From Aquabacterium sp. OR-4 (GTDB lineage: Bacteria > Pseudomonadota > Gammaproteobacteria > Burkholderiales > Burkholderiaceae_C), in assembly GCF_025290835.2 (NCBI RefSeq), contig NZ_JAOCQD020000004.1, positions 310,001 through 374,000 of the forward strand: a stretch of DNA of 64,000 nt, in the 5' to 3' direction. The notes beneath the pieces were generated by a model. That model searched no databases, was not told where the DNA came from, and saw nothing but the letters and a program-made list of their open reading frames with translations. The position numbers and the translations under genes are program-made. Each line of letters opens with the position of its first letter. The stretch's first letter is position 1. Below are positions 39,253 through 49,925 of the stretch, piece by piece.

Positions 39253-41250
39253 TCAGGCCGGGCCGGCCTGCAGCAGGCGCAGGGCCTGGGCCTCGATCGC
39301 CTCGGCCGTGATGCCGAAGTGCCGGTACAGCACATCGGCCGGGCCTGAGGCGCCGAAGCCGCGCATGCCCACGAAGGCGCCGCGCTCGCCCAGCCAGCGG
39401 TCCCAGCCCATGCGCACCGCGGCCTCGCAGCCCACGCGCACGCCGCCGGCCGGGCCCAGCACGCTGGCGCGGTAGTGGGCGTCCTGGGCCTCGAACAGCT
39501 CCCAGCTGGGCATCGACACCACCGCCGTGGCCACGCCGCGGGCCTGCAGGCGTTCACGCGCCTGCAGCGCCAGCAGCACTTCGCTGCCGGTGGCCAGCAG
39601 CGTGACCTGGCGCTCGCCGCCATCGGCCAGGGGATCGGCCTCGCGCAGCACATAGGCGCCGCGGGCGCTGAGGTTGGCCTCGGCAGGCCCGCGCAGCGGG
39701 GCCCGCACATGGGGCAGGGCCTGGCGCGCAAACACCAGCGTGGCCGGCGTGGCGGTCTGGTCCAGCGCGATCTCCCAGCACTCGGCGGCCTCCACCGCGT
39801 CGGCCGGCCGCAGCACCAGCATGTTGGGCATGGCGCGCAGCGAGGCCAGGATCTCCACCGGCTGGTGCGTGGGGCCGTTCTTGCCGATGCCGATGGAGTC
39901 GTGGCTGAACACGAACTTGACCGGCAGGCCCATCAGCGCGGCCATGCGCATGGCCGGGCGCTCGTAGTCGCTGAAGGCCAGGTAGGTCACCGCCAGCGGC
40001 AGCACACCGCCATGCGCCGCCAGGCCGTTGGCCATGGCGCCCATCAGGTGCTCGCGCACGCCGCAGTGGATGTAGGCGCCGCGCCGGTCGTCGGGCGTGA
40101 AGGCGGCCAGGCGGCGCTTGTGGTTGGTGGGTGCCTCCAGGTCGGCGCAGGCCACCAGGCGCTCGGGCATCAGGTCGGACAGCGCATCGCCGATCTCGCC
40201 CGAGATGAAGATGCCGCTGGCCAGCGGCTCGCGCGCCGGCGCCTCGCGCTTGTAGCGCAGCAGGGCCTCGCGCCAGCCCTCGGGCAAGGCCCCGGCGAGC
40301 AGGCGCTCGAACTCGTGGCGCTGCGGGGCCGGCAGCGCCGCCACGCGCTGCTGCCAGGCTGCGCGTTCGCCCGCGTGGCGGGCCCCGGCCTCGCGCCAGG
40401 GCATCAGCACCTCGGGCGGGATGTGGAAGGCCGGGTACGGCCAGCCCAGCAGCTCGCGCGCGGCCTGGGCGTCTTCGGGGAACAGCCTGGCACTGTGGCC
40501 GCCGCGCTGGCCCTGCAGCCGCGCGATGCCCTTGGCGATGGTGGTGCGGCAGGCCAGCAGCGAGGGGCGCGCATCGGCCTTGGCCTCGGCGATGGCCGCA
40601 GACACGGCCTCCAGGTCATGCCCGTCCACCTCCAGCACATGCCAGCCGGCCACGCGGCAGCGCGCGGCCACGTCCTCGCTGATCGACAGCGTGGTGCTGC
40701 CGTCGTCGGTGATCTGGTTGTCGTCCCACAGCAGGATCAGGCGACTCAGGCGCAGGTGGCCGGCCAGCGAGATCATCTCCTGGCCGATGCCCTCCTGCAG
40801 GCAGCCGTCGCCCACGAAGGCATAGGTGTGGTGGTGGCAGATGGCGTCGCCATAACGCGCATTCAGCCAGGCCTCGGCCACGGCCATGCCCATGGCATTG
40901 GCAATGCCCTGGCCCAGCGGGCCGGTGGTGACCTCGATGCCCGAGGCGATGTCGCGCTCGGGGTGGCCCTCGCAGCGCGAGCCGAAGTCGCGGAAGGTCT
41001 GCACCTGGTCGAGGCCCATGCGCGCCACGCCCATCAGGTGCAGCAGCGCATACAGCAGCATCGAGCCATGGCCGTTGGACAGCACCACGCGGTCGCGGTC
41101 GGGCCAGGTGGGGTCGGCCGCGTCGTACCTCAGATGCCGGGTGTACAGCGCGGTGGCGATCTCGGCCATGCCCAGCGGCACGCCTTGGTGGCCCTCACCG
41201 GCGCGCACGATGGCATCGATGGCCAGAAAGCGAATCGCGTTTGCGAGCAT
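39253..41250 (-). CDS. tkt: Transketolase, full-length
   Basis: A 665-residue thiamine-diphosphate enzyme that moves two-carbon ketol units between sugar phosphates. Seen: an N-terminal GEGHQGVPLGMA in place of the usual SGHPG, SNGHGSMLLYALLH, TGPLGQGIANAMGMA, the GDGCLQEG cofactor motif, FSHDSIGIGKNGPTHQPVE and a C-terminal transketolase domain. ATG 41250 has GAGGGG five bases upstream and gives the family length; the open frame runs to 41364 but would overlap the previous gene. Last gene of the SDR/TRAP operon. It stands next to a separate two-subunit transketolase, so the operon holds two enzymes of this kind. Confidence 0.94.
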   Translation of the reverse strand: MLANAIRFLAIDAIVRAGEGHQGVPLGMAEIATALYTRHLRYDAADPTWPDRDRVVLSNGHGSMLLYALLHLMGVARMGLDQVQTFRDFGSRCEGHPERDIASGIEVTTGPLGQGIANAMGMAVAEAWLNARYGDAICHHHTYAFVGDGCLQEGIGQEMISLAGHLRLSRLILLWDDNQITDDGSTTLSISEDVAARCRVAGWHVLEVDGHDLEAVSAAIAEAKADARPSLLACRTTIAKGIARLQGQRGGHSARLFPEDAQAARELLGWPYPAFHIPPEVLMPWREAGARHAGERAAWQQRVAALPAPQRHEFERLLAGALPEGWREALLRYKREAPAREPLASGIFISGEIGDALSDLMPERLVACADLEAPTNHKRRLAAFTPDDRRGAYIHCGVREHLMGAMANGLAAHGGVLPLAVTYLAFSDYERPAMRMAALMGLPVKFVFSHDSIGIGKNGPTHQPVEILASLRAMPNMLVLRPADAVEAAECWEIALDQTATPATLVFARQALPHVRAPLRGPAEANLSARGAYVLREADPLADGGERQVTLLATGSEVLLALQARERLQARGVATAVVSMPSWELFEAQDAHYRASVLGPAGGVRVGCEAAVRMGWDRWLGERGAFVGMRGFGASGPADVLYRHFGITAEAIEAQALRLLQAGPA

Positions 41251-41351
41251 GTCTGCCCCTCGTCCGATGGGTACATCGGCCGATCCCCCGAGGGGATGCG
41301 GGCCGGCTTGGGAGCGGCCCGGCGCTCGGCCCGCTTGGACTTGCGTAGCCA

Positions 41352-42386
41352 TCAGCCCAGCCATCCCTTGATGCGCTGGCCCAGCACCTCGCGGCTGATG
41401 CCGTAGCGATCATGCAACGTGGGCAAGGCGCCGGCGTCCAGAAAGGCGTCGGGCAGGCCGGCCAGCTGAAAGCCCGCCGGCTGCACGCGGTGGCGCAGCA
41501 GCGCGCTGGCCACGGCCTCGCCCAGGCCGCCCACCACCGAGTGGTTCTCGGCCACCACCACCAGGCGGTGCTTGTAGCGCACGGCCTCGCAGATGGCGGC
41601 CTCGTCCAGCGGCTTGATCGTGGGGCAGTGCAGCACGGCCACGCCGATGTGGTCTTTCGCCAGATCCTGCGCCACCTCCAGCGCGCGCATGGTCAGGATG
41701 CCGCTGCTGATCACCAGCACCTCGTTGCCCTCGCGCAGCAGCTTGGCCTTGCCCAGCTCGAAGCTGTAGTTGTCGATGCCACCCTCGATCTCGTCAAGCA
41801 CCAGCGGCACCTGGCCGCGCAGCAGGCGCATGTACACCGGGCCCTTGTGCGCGGCGATCTGCGGCACGGCCTGGGCGATGTCCAGCGCATCACACGGGTC
41901 GACGATGGTCAGGCCGGGGATGCCGCGCATCATCGCCAGGTCTTCGGTGGCCTGGTGGCTGGGGCCGTAGCCGGTGGTCAGGCCCGGCAATGCGCAGCAG
42001 ATCTTGACGTTGAGGTTCTCCTCGGCGATCACCTGGTGGATGAAGTCGTAGGCGCGCCGGGTTCCAAACACCGCGTAGGTGGTGGCAAAGGGTGTGAGCC
42101 CTTCCTTGGCCATGCCGCCGGCCGCGCCCATCAGCAGCTGCTCGGCCATGCCCATCTGGTGAAAGCGCTCGGGGTAGGCCTGGGCAAACAGGTGCAGGTC
42201 GGTGTACTTGGCCAGGTCGGCACTCAGACCCACCACCTCGGGCCGGTCGGCGGCGTACGCGACCAGGGCCTTGCCGAAGGGCGCGGCCACGGTGCGCTGG
42301 CCTTCGCTGGCGATGCTGGCGATCATGGCCGAGGTGGTGAGCTTCTTCTTGGGCGCGGTGTTCGCGTTGACGGCGGGCGCGTTCAT
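41352..42386 (-). CDS. Transketolase C-terminal subunit (split type)
   Basis: A 344-residue protein with the transketolase pyrimidine-binding domain (VGLSADLAKYTDLHLFAQAYPERFHQMGMAEQ) and C-terminal domain (VLVISSGILTMRALEVAQ). It corresponds to the second half of transketolase. The ATG overlaps the stop of the N-terminal subunit gene (ATGA), and AAGGAG precedes it, so the split is a real two-gene arrangement. The length exceeds many split subunits by a 25-residue leader. Confidence 0.93.
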   Translation of the reverse strand: MNAPAVNANTAPKKKLTTSAMIASIASEGQRTVAAPFGKALVAYAADRPEVVGLSADLAKYTDLHLFAQAYPERFHQMGMAEQLLMGAAGGMAKEGLTPFATTYAVFGTRRAYDFIHQVIAEENLNVKICCALPGLTTGYGPSHQATEDLAMMRGIPGLTIVDPCDALDIAQAVPQIAAHKGPVYMRLLRGQVPLVLDEIEGGIDNYSFELGKAKLLREGNEVLVISSGILTMRALEVAQDLAKDHIGVAVLHCPTIKPLDEAAICEAVRYKHRLVVVAENHSVVGGLGEAVASALLRHRVQPAGFQLAGLPDAFLDAGALPTLHDRYGISREVLGQRIKGWLG

Positions 42387-43255
42387 GCGGCGGCTCCTTG
42401 CGGTCGAGCGGTTGTCGCGGCGCCTGACGGCGCCGTGGCGTCCAGGTGTTCGAGGGCCTGCTGCCACTCGGGCGGATCAACGCGGATGAAGTGGTTCTTC
42501 TCGCGCTGCTCGAGAAAGGGCACGCCCTTGCCCATCAGCGTGTCGAACAGGATCACCCGCGGCTTGGCCTCGGCCAGCGTGCGGGCGGTGTCGAAGGCCT
42601 GCAGCACCGCGGCCAGGTTGTTGCCGTCCACGCGCTGCACATGCCAGCCGAAGGCCTGCCACTTGTCGGCCAGCGGCTCGAAGCCCAGCACCTGGCTGCT
42701 GGGGCCGTCGGCCTGCTGGTTGTTGATGTCGATCAGGCAGATCAGGTTGCCCAGCCGGTGGTGGGCGGCGGCCATCGCGGCCTCCCAGGTCGAGCCCTCG
42801 TCCAGCTCGCCGTCGCTCATGCTGTTGTAGACGAAGGCCGGGTTGCCCTTGTGCCGCAGGCCCAGCGCCATGCCCACGCCAATCACCAGGCCCTGGCCCA
42901 GCGAGCCGCCCGAGATCTCCATGCCCGGCGTGTAGCTGGCCATGCCGCTCATCGGCAGGCGGCTGTCGTCGCTGCCGTAGGTCTCGAGTTCGCTGTGCGG
43001 GATCACGCCGGCCTCGATCAGCGCCGCGTAGTGGGCAATGGCGTAGTGGCCGTGCGAGAGCAGAAAGCGGTCGCGGCCCTCCCACTGCGGGTTGTCGGGC
43101 TTCAGCGCCAGGGCATGGCCGTAGGCCACGGCCAGCACGTCGGCCCAGCCCAGCGCCTGGCCCACGTAGCCCTGGCCCTGCACCTCGCCCATGCGCACGG
43201 CATAACGCCGGATGCGGTGGGCCACCTGGGCCAGGCCCTGCAATGTCGAACTCAT
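42383..43255 (-). CDS. Transketolase N-terminal subunit (split type)
   Basis: A 290-residue protein with the thiamine-diphosphate-binding domain. It has LLSHGHYAIAHYAAL, the GMEISGGSLGQGL segment and an SDGELDEGSTWEA...NNQQ motif that replaces the usual GDG-NN cofactor motif with SDG. It should pair with the overlapping downstream subunit. It starts 32 bp after the DctM gene. In similar clusters split transketolases process sugar or polyol phosphates, but the substrate here is unknown. Confidence 0.93.
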   Translation of the reverse strand: MSSTLQGLAQVAHRIRRYAVRMGEVQGQGYVGQALGWADVLAVAYGHALALKPDNPQWEGRDRFLLSHGHYAIAHYAALIEAGVIPHSELETYGSDDSRLPMSGMASYTPGMEISGGSLGQGLVIGVGMALGLRHKGNPAFVYNSMSDGELDEGSTWEAAMAAAHHRLGNLICLIDINNQQADGPSSQVLGFEPLADKWQAFGWHVQRVDGNNLAAVLQAFDTARTLAEAKPRVILFDTLMGKGVPFLEQREKNHFIRVDPPEWQQALEHLDATAPSGAATTARPQGAAA

Positions 43256-43287
43256 GGCGTTCAGTTCCGGAAGTTGGAGGGAAAGCG

Positions 43288-44547
43288 TCAGCGCAGGATG
43301 CTGGCCGGCACGTAGGACACCAGCAGCAGCACGCCAAAGGCCACCAGGTAGAAGGGGCCCAGCTCGCGTACCGTCTGGCCCACCTTGACGCGGGCCAGGG
43401 CGCTGGTGATGAACAGCGTGGTGCCCACCGGCGGCGTGTACAGGCCGATGGCCAGGTTGACGACCATCATGATGCCCAGCTGGGTCATGTCCATGCCGAT
43501 GGCATTGGCCAGCGGCACGAACACCGGCGTGAGCAGCAGCACGGCCGCCGGCAGGTCGATGAACATGCCCAGAAACAGCATCAGCAGGTTCATCAGCAGG
43601 ATCACCAGCCACTTGGCCTGCACGTTGTTCTGCACCCACTGGGCCACGCCCTGGGGCATCTGGTCGAAGGTGAGCAGCCAGCCGATGGCCGCCGAGGCCA
43701 TGATCACCAGCAGCACCACGCCGGTGGCCAGGCCGGCCTGCACGATGGCGGCGTTCAGGCGCTGCCAGCCCAGGTCGCGGTAGATCAGCGCGCTCACCAG
43801 GCCGGCATACAGCGTGGACAGCACGGCCACCTCGGTGGGCGTGGCAATGCCGAAGCGCAGGAAGATGATGATCAGCACCGGCAGCACCACCGCCGGCGAG
43901 GCATAGGCCAGGTGGCGGCGAAAGGCCGCGCCGTCAAAGGGCGTGGTCACGCGCGGAAAGTTGCGCCGCCGCCCCACCCACCAGCAGGCGGCCATGAATC
44001 CGCCGCACATCAGCAGGCCCGGCAGCACGCCGGCCACGAACAGCGAGGCGATCGAGGCGTTGGAGCTCAGCGCAAACAGGATCATCGGGATCGACGGCGG
44101 GATCAGGATGTCGATGGTGGCCGCCGCGGCCAGCGTGGCCGCCGAGAACGCCGGCGGATAGCCCAGGCGCTTGTGCCAGGGGATCAGCAGCGAGCCGATG
44201 GCCGAGGCATCGGCCACCGCCGAGCCCGACACGCCGCCGAACAGCGTGGACGACAGCACGCCCACCTGCGCCGGCCCGCCATGAAAGCGGCCCAGCAGCG
44301 TGGACAGCACGCCCACCAGCGCCTCGCCCAGGCGGCCGCCCATCATCAGCGTGCCGGTGAGCATGAAAAACGGGATGGCGATCAGCGGAAAGCTCTGCAC
44401 CTGGGCCACCATCTGCTGCACCAGCAGATCGAGCGGCACCTTGTCGGAGCTGGCCGCGGCGGCCATGGCGGCCACCAGCAGCGCGTGGGCGATGGGCATG
44501 GCCACCACGGCCGCACCCATGAAGACGAACAGGATCAGCGCACTCAT
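43288..44547 (-). CDS. TRAP transporter large permease subunit (DctM family)
   Basis: A 419-residue membrane protein with about 12 predicted helices. Conserved segments are SFPLIAIPFFMLTGTLM, GGVSGSAVADASAIGSL, DILIPPSIPMILFAL and NLAIGLYTPPVGTTLFI. It is the sodium/substrate channel of the second TRAP system in the window. ATG 44547 follows the dctQ stop after 40 bp. Confidence 0.95.
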   Translation of the reverse strand: MSALILFVFMGAAVVAMPIAHALLVAAMAAAASSDKVPLDLLVQQMVAQVQSFPLIAIPFFMLTGTLMMGGRLGEALVGVLSTLLGRFHGGPAQVGVLSSTLFGGVSGSAVADASAIGSLLIPWHKRLGYPPAFSAATLAAAATIDILIPPSIPMILFALSSNASIASLFVAGVLPGLLMCGGFMAACWWVGRRRNFPRVTTPFDGAAFRRHLAYASPAVVLPVLIIIFLRFGIATPTEVAVLSTLYAGLVSALIYRDLGWQRLNAAIVQAGLATGVVLLVIMASAAIGWLLTFDQMPQGVAQWVQNNVQAKWLVILLMNLLMLFLGMFIDLPAAVLLLTPVFVPLANAIGMDMTQLGIMMVVNLAIGLYTPPVGTTLFITSALARVKVGQTVRELGPFYLVAFGVLLLVSYVPASILR

Positions 44548-44587
44548 GCGGGGTACTCCGGGCGATGGCTCGGCAAGGGGGCCGGTG

Positions 44588-45130
44588 TCACCAATGGGCG
44601 GTGGGCACCGGTGCCGGCACCCCGGCACCGGATTCGGCAGCGGCGGGCTGCGGCGCGGGGCGCCACACACGCCAGGCCGACTGCAGCGCCAGCAGGGCCA
44701 GCAGGGCCATGCCGGTCATCACGCAGGCATAGGTCACCGAGCCGGGCACCTGCAGGATCGGGCTCTTCTCGTCGTGCACGATGGCCAGCATGCGCCAGGT
44801 GGCGGCCACCAGGGTGCCGTACAGCAGCGCCACCACGCACCAGGCCACGGTGGACACGCCGCGCACCAGGCCGGCCGGCAGCGCCTCCATCAGAAAGGTG
44901 GTGGCGATGTGCGCGCCCTGCTGCGCGGCGATCACCACGCCGGCCATCACCAGCCACGGGAACAGCAGCTCGGGCACCTCGTTGGCCCATTGCAGGCTGC
45001 TGCCGGTGATGTAGCGCAGCGCGGTGTTGGCCACCAGGATGAGGAAGATCACCGTGGTGGCCAGCCACAGCACCGCGCGGCACGTGGCGTTGATGGCGCG
45101 GTCCAGCGGCCCGGGGTTGGGGGTGTGCAT
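44588..45130 (-). CDS. TRAP transporter small membrane subunit (DctQ family)
   Basis: A 180-residue protein with four predicted transmembrane helices. The DctQ signature region is around WANEVPELLFPWLVMAGVV, with QQGAHIATTFL after it. The C-terminal 30 residues are Pro/Ala-rich and variable. It couples with the adjacent DctM. It lies 96 bp after the DctP gene in a clear operon. Confidence 0.92.
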   Translation of the reverse strand: MHTPNPGPLDRAINATCRAVLWLATTVIFLILVANTALRYITGSSLQWANEVPELLFPWLVMAGVVIAAQQGAHIATTFLMEALPAGLVRGVSTVAWCVVALLYGTLVAATWRMLAIVHDEKSPILQVPGSVTYACVMTGMALLALLALQSAWRVWRPAPQPAAAESGAGVPAPVPTAHW

Positions 45131-45226
45131 GCGCGGCTCCTGGCAACAGCGTGGCGGTGGGGCAAACGTGAGGGCGTGACGAACAGGCGCTCGGGGCGAA
45201 CCTGACTAACGCCGTGATTCCGCGGC

Positions 45227-46216
45227 TCAGCGGCCGCGGGCACCGGCGATGACCTTCTTCACGTATGGGCCGATCGGGCTGGCCATCCACTTGTCGTCCA
45301 CCGCCGCGGTGGCCTTCTCGAAGGCCGCCTTGTCGGCGATGTCCACACGCACGCCCTTGGCCTTGAGGTCGGCCACCAGCCGGTCGTCGGCCTCCTGCGA
45401 GAGCTTGCGCTGCAGCGCGGTGGCCTCGGTGGCGGCTTCCTGCAGGGCCTTGCGGTCGGCCTCGGGCAGCTTGTCCCAGCTGCGCTTGCTCATCAGCAAG
45501 GGCGTCATCTCGTACTTGTGGCCGGTCAGCGAGATGAACTTGTTGACCTCGTAGAGCTTGCTGGCGTGGATGTTCATCAGCGGGTTCTCCTGCCCGTCCA
45601 CCACGCCCTGCTGCAGCGCCACGTACAGCTCGGCAAACTTGATCTGCTGCGCATCGGCGCCCAGGCTCTGCATGATGTCCACGGTCACCGCGTCGGGCGG
45701 GGTGCGCATCTTCAGGCCCTTCATGTCCTCGGGCTTGAGGATGGGCTTCTTGCTGTTGGACATGTGGCGGATGCCGTTGTCCCAGTAGCCCAGCACCACC
45801 AGGCCCTTGTCGGCGCTCTTGGCGGCCAGCTCCTGGCCCAGCGCGCCGTCCAGCAGCTTCCAGGCCTGCGGCAGGTTGGCAAACAGGAAGGGCATGCCGA
45901 AGGCCGCGTACTCGGGCACCACGGTGGACACCGCGCCCTGCGAGTTGGCCGACAGGTCGATCGCACCGGTGCGCAGCGCGGTGACCATGGCCGCGTCGTC
46001 GCCAAGCTGGGCCGATGGCGCCACGGTGACCTCGATGCGCCCGGCGGTCTTGGCCTTCACCAGCTCGGCCAGCTTCAGCGAGGCCTCGTGGCGCGGGTTG
46101 CCCGGCGCGGCGCCGTGGCCCAGGGTCAGCTTCACGGCCTGGGCCTGGGCGGCCAGCGGCAGGGCGGCGGTGGCCGCCAGCGCCATCAGCGTGGCGGCAA
46201 AGGTCTTGCGTTGCAT
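45227..46216 (-). CDS. TRAP transporter solute-binding subunit (DctP family)
   Basis: A 329-residue periplasmic receptor with a short signal peptide (MALAATAALPLAAQA). It shows KLTLGHGAAPGNPRHEA, a RIEVTVAPSAQLGDD segment, MKGLKMRTPPDAV with the substrate-anchoring arginine and VVDGQENPLMNI. It delivers an organic acid or sugar acid to the DctQM membrane complex. It follows the SDR gene by 40 bp. Confidence 0.94.
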   Translation of the reverse strand: MQRKTFAATLMALAATAALPLAAQAQAVKLTLGHGAAPGNPRHEASLKLAELVKAKTAGRIEVTVAPSAQLGDDAAMVTALRTGAIDLSANSQGAVSTVVPEYAAFGMPFLFANLPQAWKLLDGALGQELAAKSADKGLVVLGYWDNGIRHMSNSKKPILKPEDMKGLKMRTPPDAVTVDIMQSLGADAQQIKFAELYVALQQGVVDGQENPLMNIHASKLYEVNKFISLTGHKYEMTPLLMSKRSWDKLPEADRKALQEAATEATALQRKLSQEADDRLVADLKAKGVRVDIADKAAFEKATAAVDDKWMASPIGPYVKKVIAGARGR

Positions 46217-46256
46217 GGTCTTGTCTCCTTCTTGTGATGGGGGCTGGGCCGCGGCC

Positions 46257-47006
46257 TCAGTGGATCAACATGCCGCCGTTGACGTCGAGCGTCACGCCGG
46301 TGAGGTACTTGGCCAGGTCGCTGGCCAGAAACACCACGCAGCCGGCCACGTCGTCGGGCACGCCGATGCGGTTCAGCGGGATCTGCTCCAGGATGCCCTT
46401 CATGCGGTCATCGGGGATCAGGCCCTTGTTGATGTCGGTGGCGATCAGGCCCGGCGTGACCGCGTTGACGCGGATGCCGTCGATGCCGAACTCGCGCGCC
46501 ATCGCCCGGCCCAGGCCCAGCATGCCGGCCTTGGCCGCCGAGTAGTGCGGCCCGCCCAGGATGCCGCCACCGCGCTGCGCCGACACCGACGAGGTGTTGA
46601 CGATCGCGCCCGACTTCTGCGCGCGCATGGCCGGGATCACCGCCTGCGACATGTACAGCATGCCGCGCAGGCTGACGTCCATCACCGCCTCGTAGTCGGC
46701 CGGCGTGATGTCCAGCGTCTTGCGCGGCTGGGTGATGCCGGCGTTGTTGAACAGGATGTCGATGCGGCCCAGCGCCTGCAGCACCGCGGCGGCGGCGGCC
46801 TCGCAGGCGGCCTTGTCGGTGACATCGGCCACCACCCCCAGGTGGCCGGCGCCCAGCTCGGCCGCGGCGGCCGCGGGCCCGGCCTGCGCCAGATCGACGA
46901 TGGCCACGCGCGCGCCCTGCGCCGCCATCATCCTGGCGGTGGCAAAACCCAGGCCGTTGCGGCCGGCACCGCCGGTGATCACGGCAACCTTGTCATTGAG
47001 CAGCAT
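46257..47006 (-). CDS. Short-chain dehydrogenase/reductase
   Basis: A 249-residue classical SDR oxidoreductase using NAD(P). It shows the TGGAGRNGLG cofactor glycine motif, ILFNNAG, the catalytic Ser in NTSSVSAQRGGG and YSAAK, and NGGMLIH at the end. An aspartate after the second strand (VAIVDLA) suggests NAD preference. ATG 47006 has GGAG nine bases upstream; an ATG at 47021 has none. It is the first gene of the TRAP/transketolase operon and probably oxidises the imported sugar, polyol or hydroxy acid. Confidence 0.93.
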   Translation of the reverse strand: MLLNDKVAVITGGAGRNGLGFATARMMAAQGARVAIVDLAQAGPAAAAAELGAGHLGVVADVTDKAACEAAAAAVLQALGRIDILFNNAGITQPRKTLDITPADYEAVMDVSLRGMLYMSQAVIPAMRAQKSGAIVNTSSVSAQRGGGILGGPHYSAAKAGMLGLGRAMAREFGIDGIRVNAVTPGLIATDINKGLIPDDRMKGILEQIPLNRIGVPDDVAGCVVFLASDLAKYLTGVTLDVNGGMLIH

Positions 47007-47093
47007 CTGCAATGTCTCCATCCGGTGGATCAGTGATGGGACGCGATGGTGGCCAGCGGCTTGGTTGACGGCAAGCGAAGTTTCTTCAGACTA

Positions 47094-47112
47094 AGATGAC
47101 GGATCGTCATCT
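47094..47112. promoter_or_regulatory. Perfect 8-3-8 palindrome in the LysR/SDR divergent region
   Basis: AGATGACG-GAT-CGTCATCT is a perfect inverted repeat ending 18 bp before the LysR-type start codon. It is a good candidate operator for that regulator or another factor controlling both directions. It also overlaps the LysR leader, where it could block the regulator's own transcription. Confidence 0.65.
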
Positions 47113-47130
47113 GACTGCCGGGTTGGCCCC

Positions 47131-48030
47131 ATGTCGCACCTGCCCCCGATGGTGAATCTGCAGGCCTTCGAGGCCGTGGCGCGCCGGCGCAGCTTTGCGC
47201 TGGCCGCGGCCGAACTGCATGTCACGGCCTCGGCCATCAGCCACCAGGTGGCGCGGCTCGAGTCGCAGCTGGGTGTGCGCCTGCTCGAGCGCAGCGCGCA
47301 TGGCGTGCGCCTGACCGCTGCGGGCGAGCAGTACCTGGCGCGCATTGCCGGCGCGCTGCAGGCCATTGCCAGCGCCAGCGACGACCTGCGCCAGGGCGTG
47401 GCCAACAGCCTGTACGTGCACTGCTCGCCCAGCATTGCCACGCTGTGGCTGATGCCGCGCCTGGCCGCCTTTGCCCAGGCCAATCCGGGCATTGCGCTGA
47501 ACCTCTCAGCGGCCCACGTGCACAGCGACTTCACCCAGGGCACGGTGGACCTGGACATCCGCTACGGCGTGCCCAACTGGCCCGACCTGGTGGTGGAGCC
47601 GCTGTTCGAGGAACGCATCGTGCCGCTGGCCAGCCCGGCCTTCCTGCGCACGCACCGGCTGCGCCGCATCGACCAGCTGCTGGACGTGCCGCTGATCCAG
47701 AGCAACGTCAACGTGGTGCAGTGGAGCGACTGGTTCCAGGCCTACAGCGACAAGCGCCCGCCCGAGCGCCTGTCGCTGCGCTTTGACCGCGCGCAGATGG
47801 CCATGGAGGCCGCCATCCAGGGCCTGGGCGTGGCGCTGGAAAGCGCGATGCTGGCCGCCGGCCACATCCGCGAGGGCAAGCTCAGGCCGGTGTTCGGCCT
47901 GGACAAGAGCCTGGGCGTGAAGGCGCACTTCGCCGTCTACCCGGCGCGCCACGGCAAGCGGCCGGCGGTGGAGGCCTTTCTGGCCTGGGTGCACGCCGAG
48001 GCCGCCCGGGCGCAGCTGGCGTTCGGCTAG
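47131..48030 (+). CDS. LysR-family transcriptional regulator (GcvA-like)
   Basis: A 299-residue regulator. N-terminal winged helix at residues about 7-65 (NLQAFEAVARRRSFALAAAELHV; ISHQVARLESQLGVRLLER) is followed by a periplasmic-binding-protein-like effector domain (YVHCSPSIATLWLMPRL). Its sequence style matches GcvA-like LysR proteins. Divergent from the SDR/TRAP/transketolase operon, which it likely controls. Its 3' end is six bases from the convergent panC stop. Confidence 0.94.
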   Translation: MSHLPPMVNLQAFEAVARRRSFALAAAELHVTASAISHQVARLESQLGVRLLERSAHGVRLTAAGEQYLARIAGALQAIASASDDLRQGVANSLYVHCSPSIATLWLMPRLAAFAQANPGIALNLSAAHVHSDFTQGTVDLDIRYGVPNWPDLVVEPLFEERIVPLASPAFLRTHRLRRIDQLLDVPLIQSNVNVVQWSDWFQAYSDKRPPERLSLRFDRAQMAMEAAIQGLGVALESAMLAAGHIREGKLRPVFGLDKSLGVKAHFAVYPARHGKRPAVEAFLAWVHAEAARAQLAFG

Positions 48031-48036
48031 GGCCGC

Positions 48037-49804
<1,768 letters not shown>

Positions 49805-49925
49805 GGGTTGGCCAGGTGGGTCGAATGCGGGCGCGATTGTGCGGTCTGCCGCCGCCGCCCGCTGCCTGCCGGGTAGACAGCCCGCTCCAGGCCCGGCACG
49901 CGGTGGCCGGCCGGCCGGCGCGGGC

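Noticed and set aside
41250..41364. A longer start for the full-length transketolase
   Set aside because: It would overlap the upstream gene and add 38 non-homologous residues. ATG 41250 has GAGGGG at good distance and begins the family-typical sequence.
41352..43255. The split transketolase as one frameshifted gene
   Set aside because: Each half has its own start, the second has a strong AAGGAG, and they overlap by ATGA as in normal coupled genes. Split transketolases are well known.
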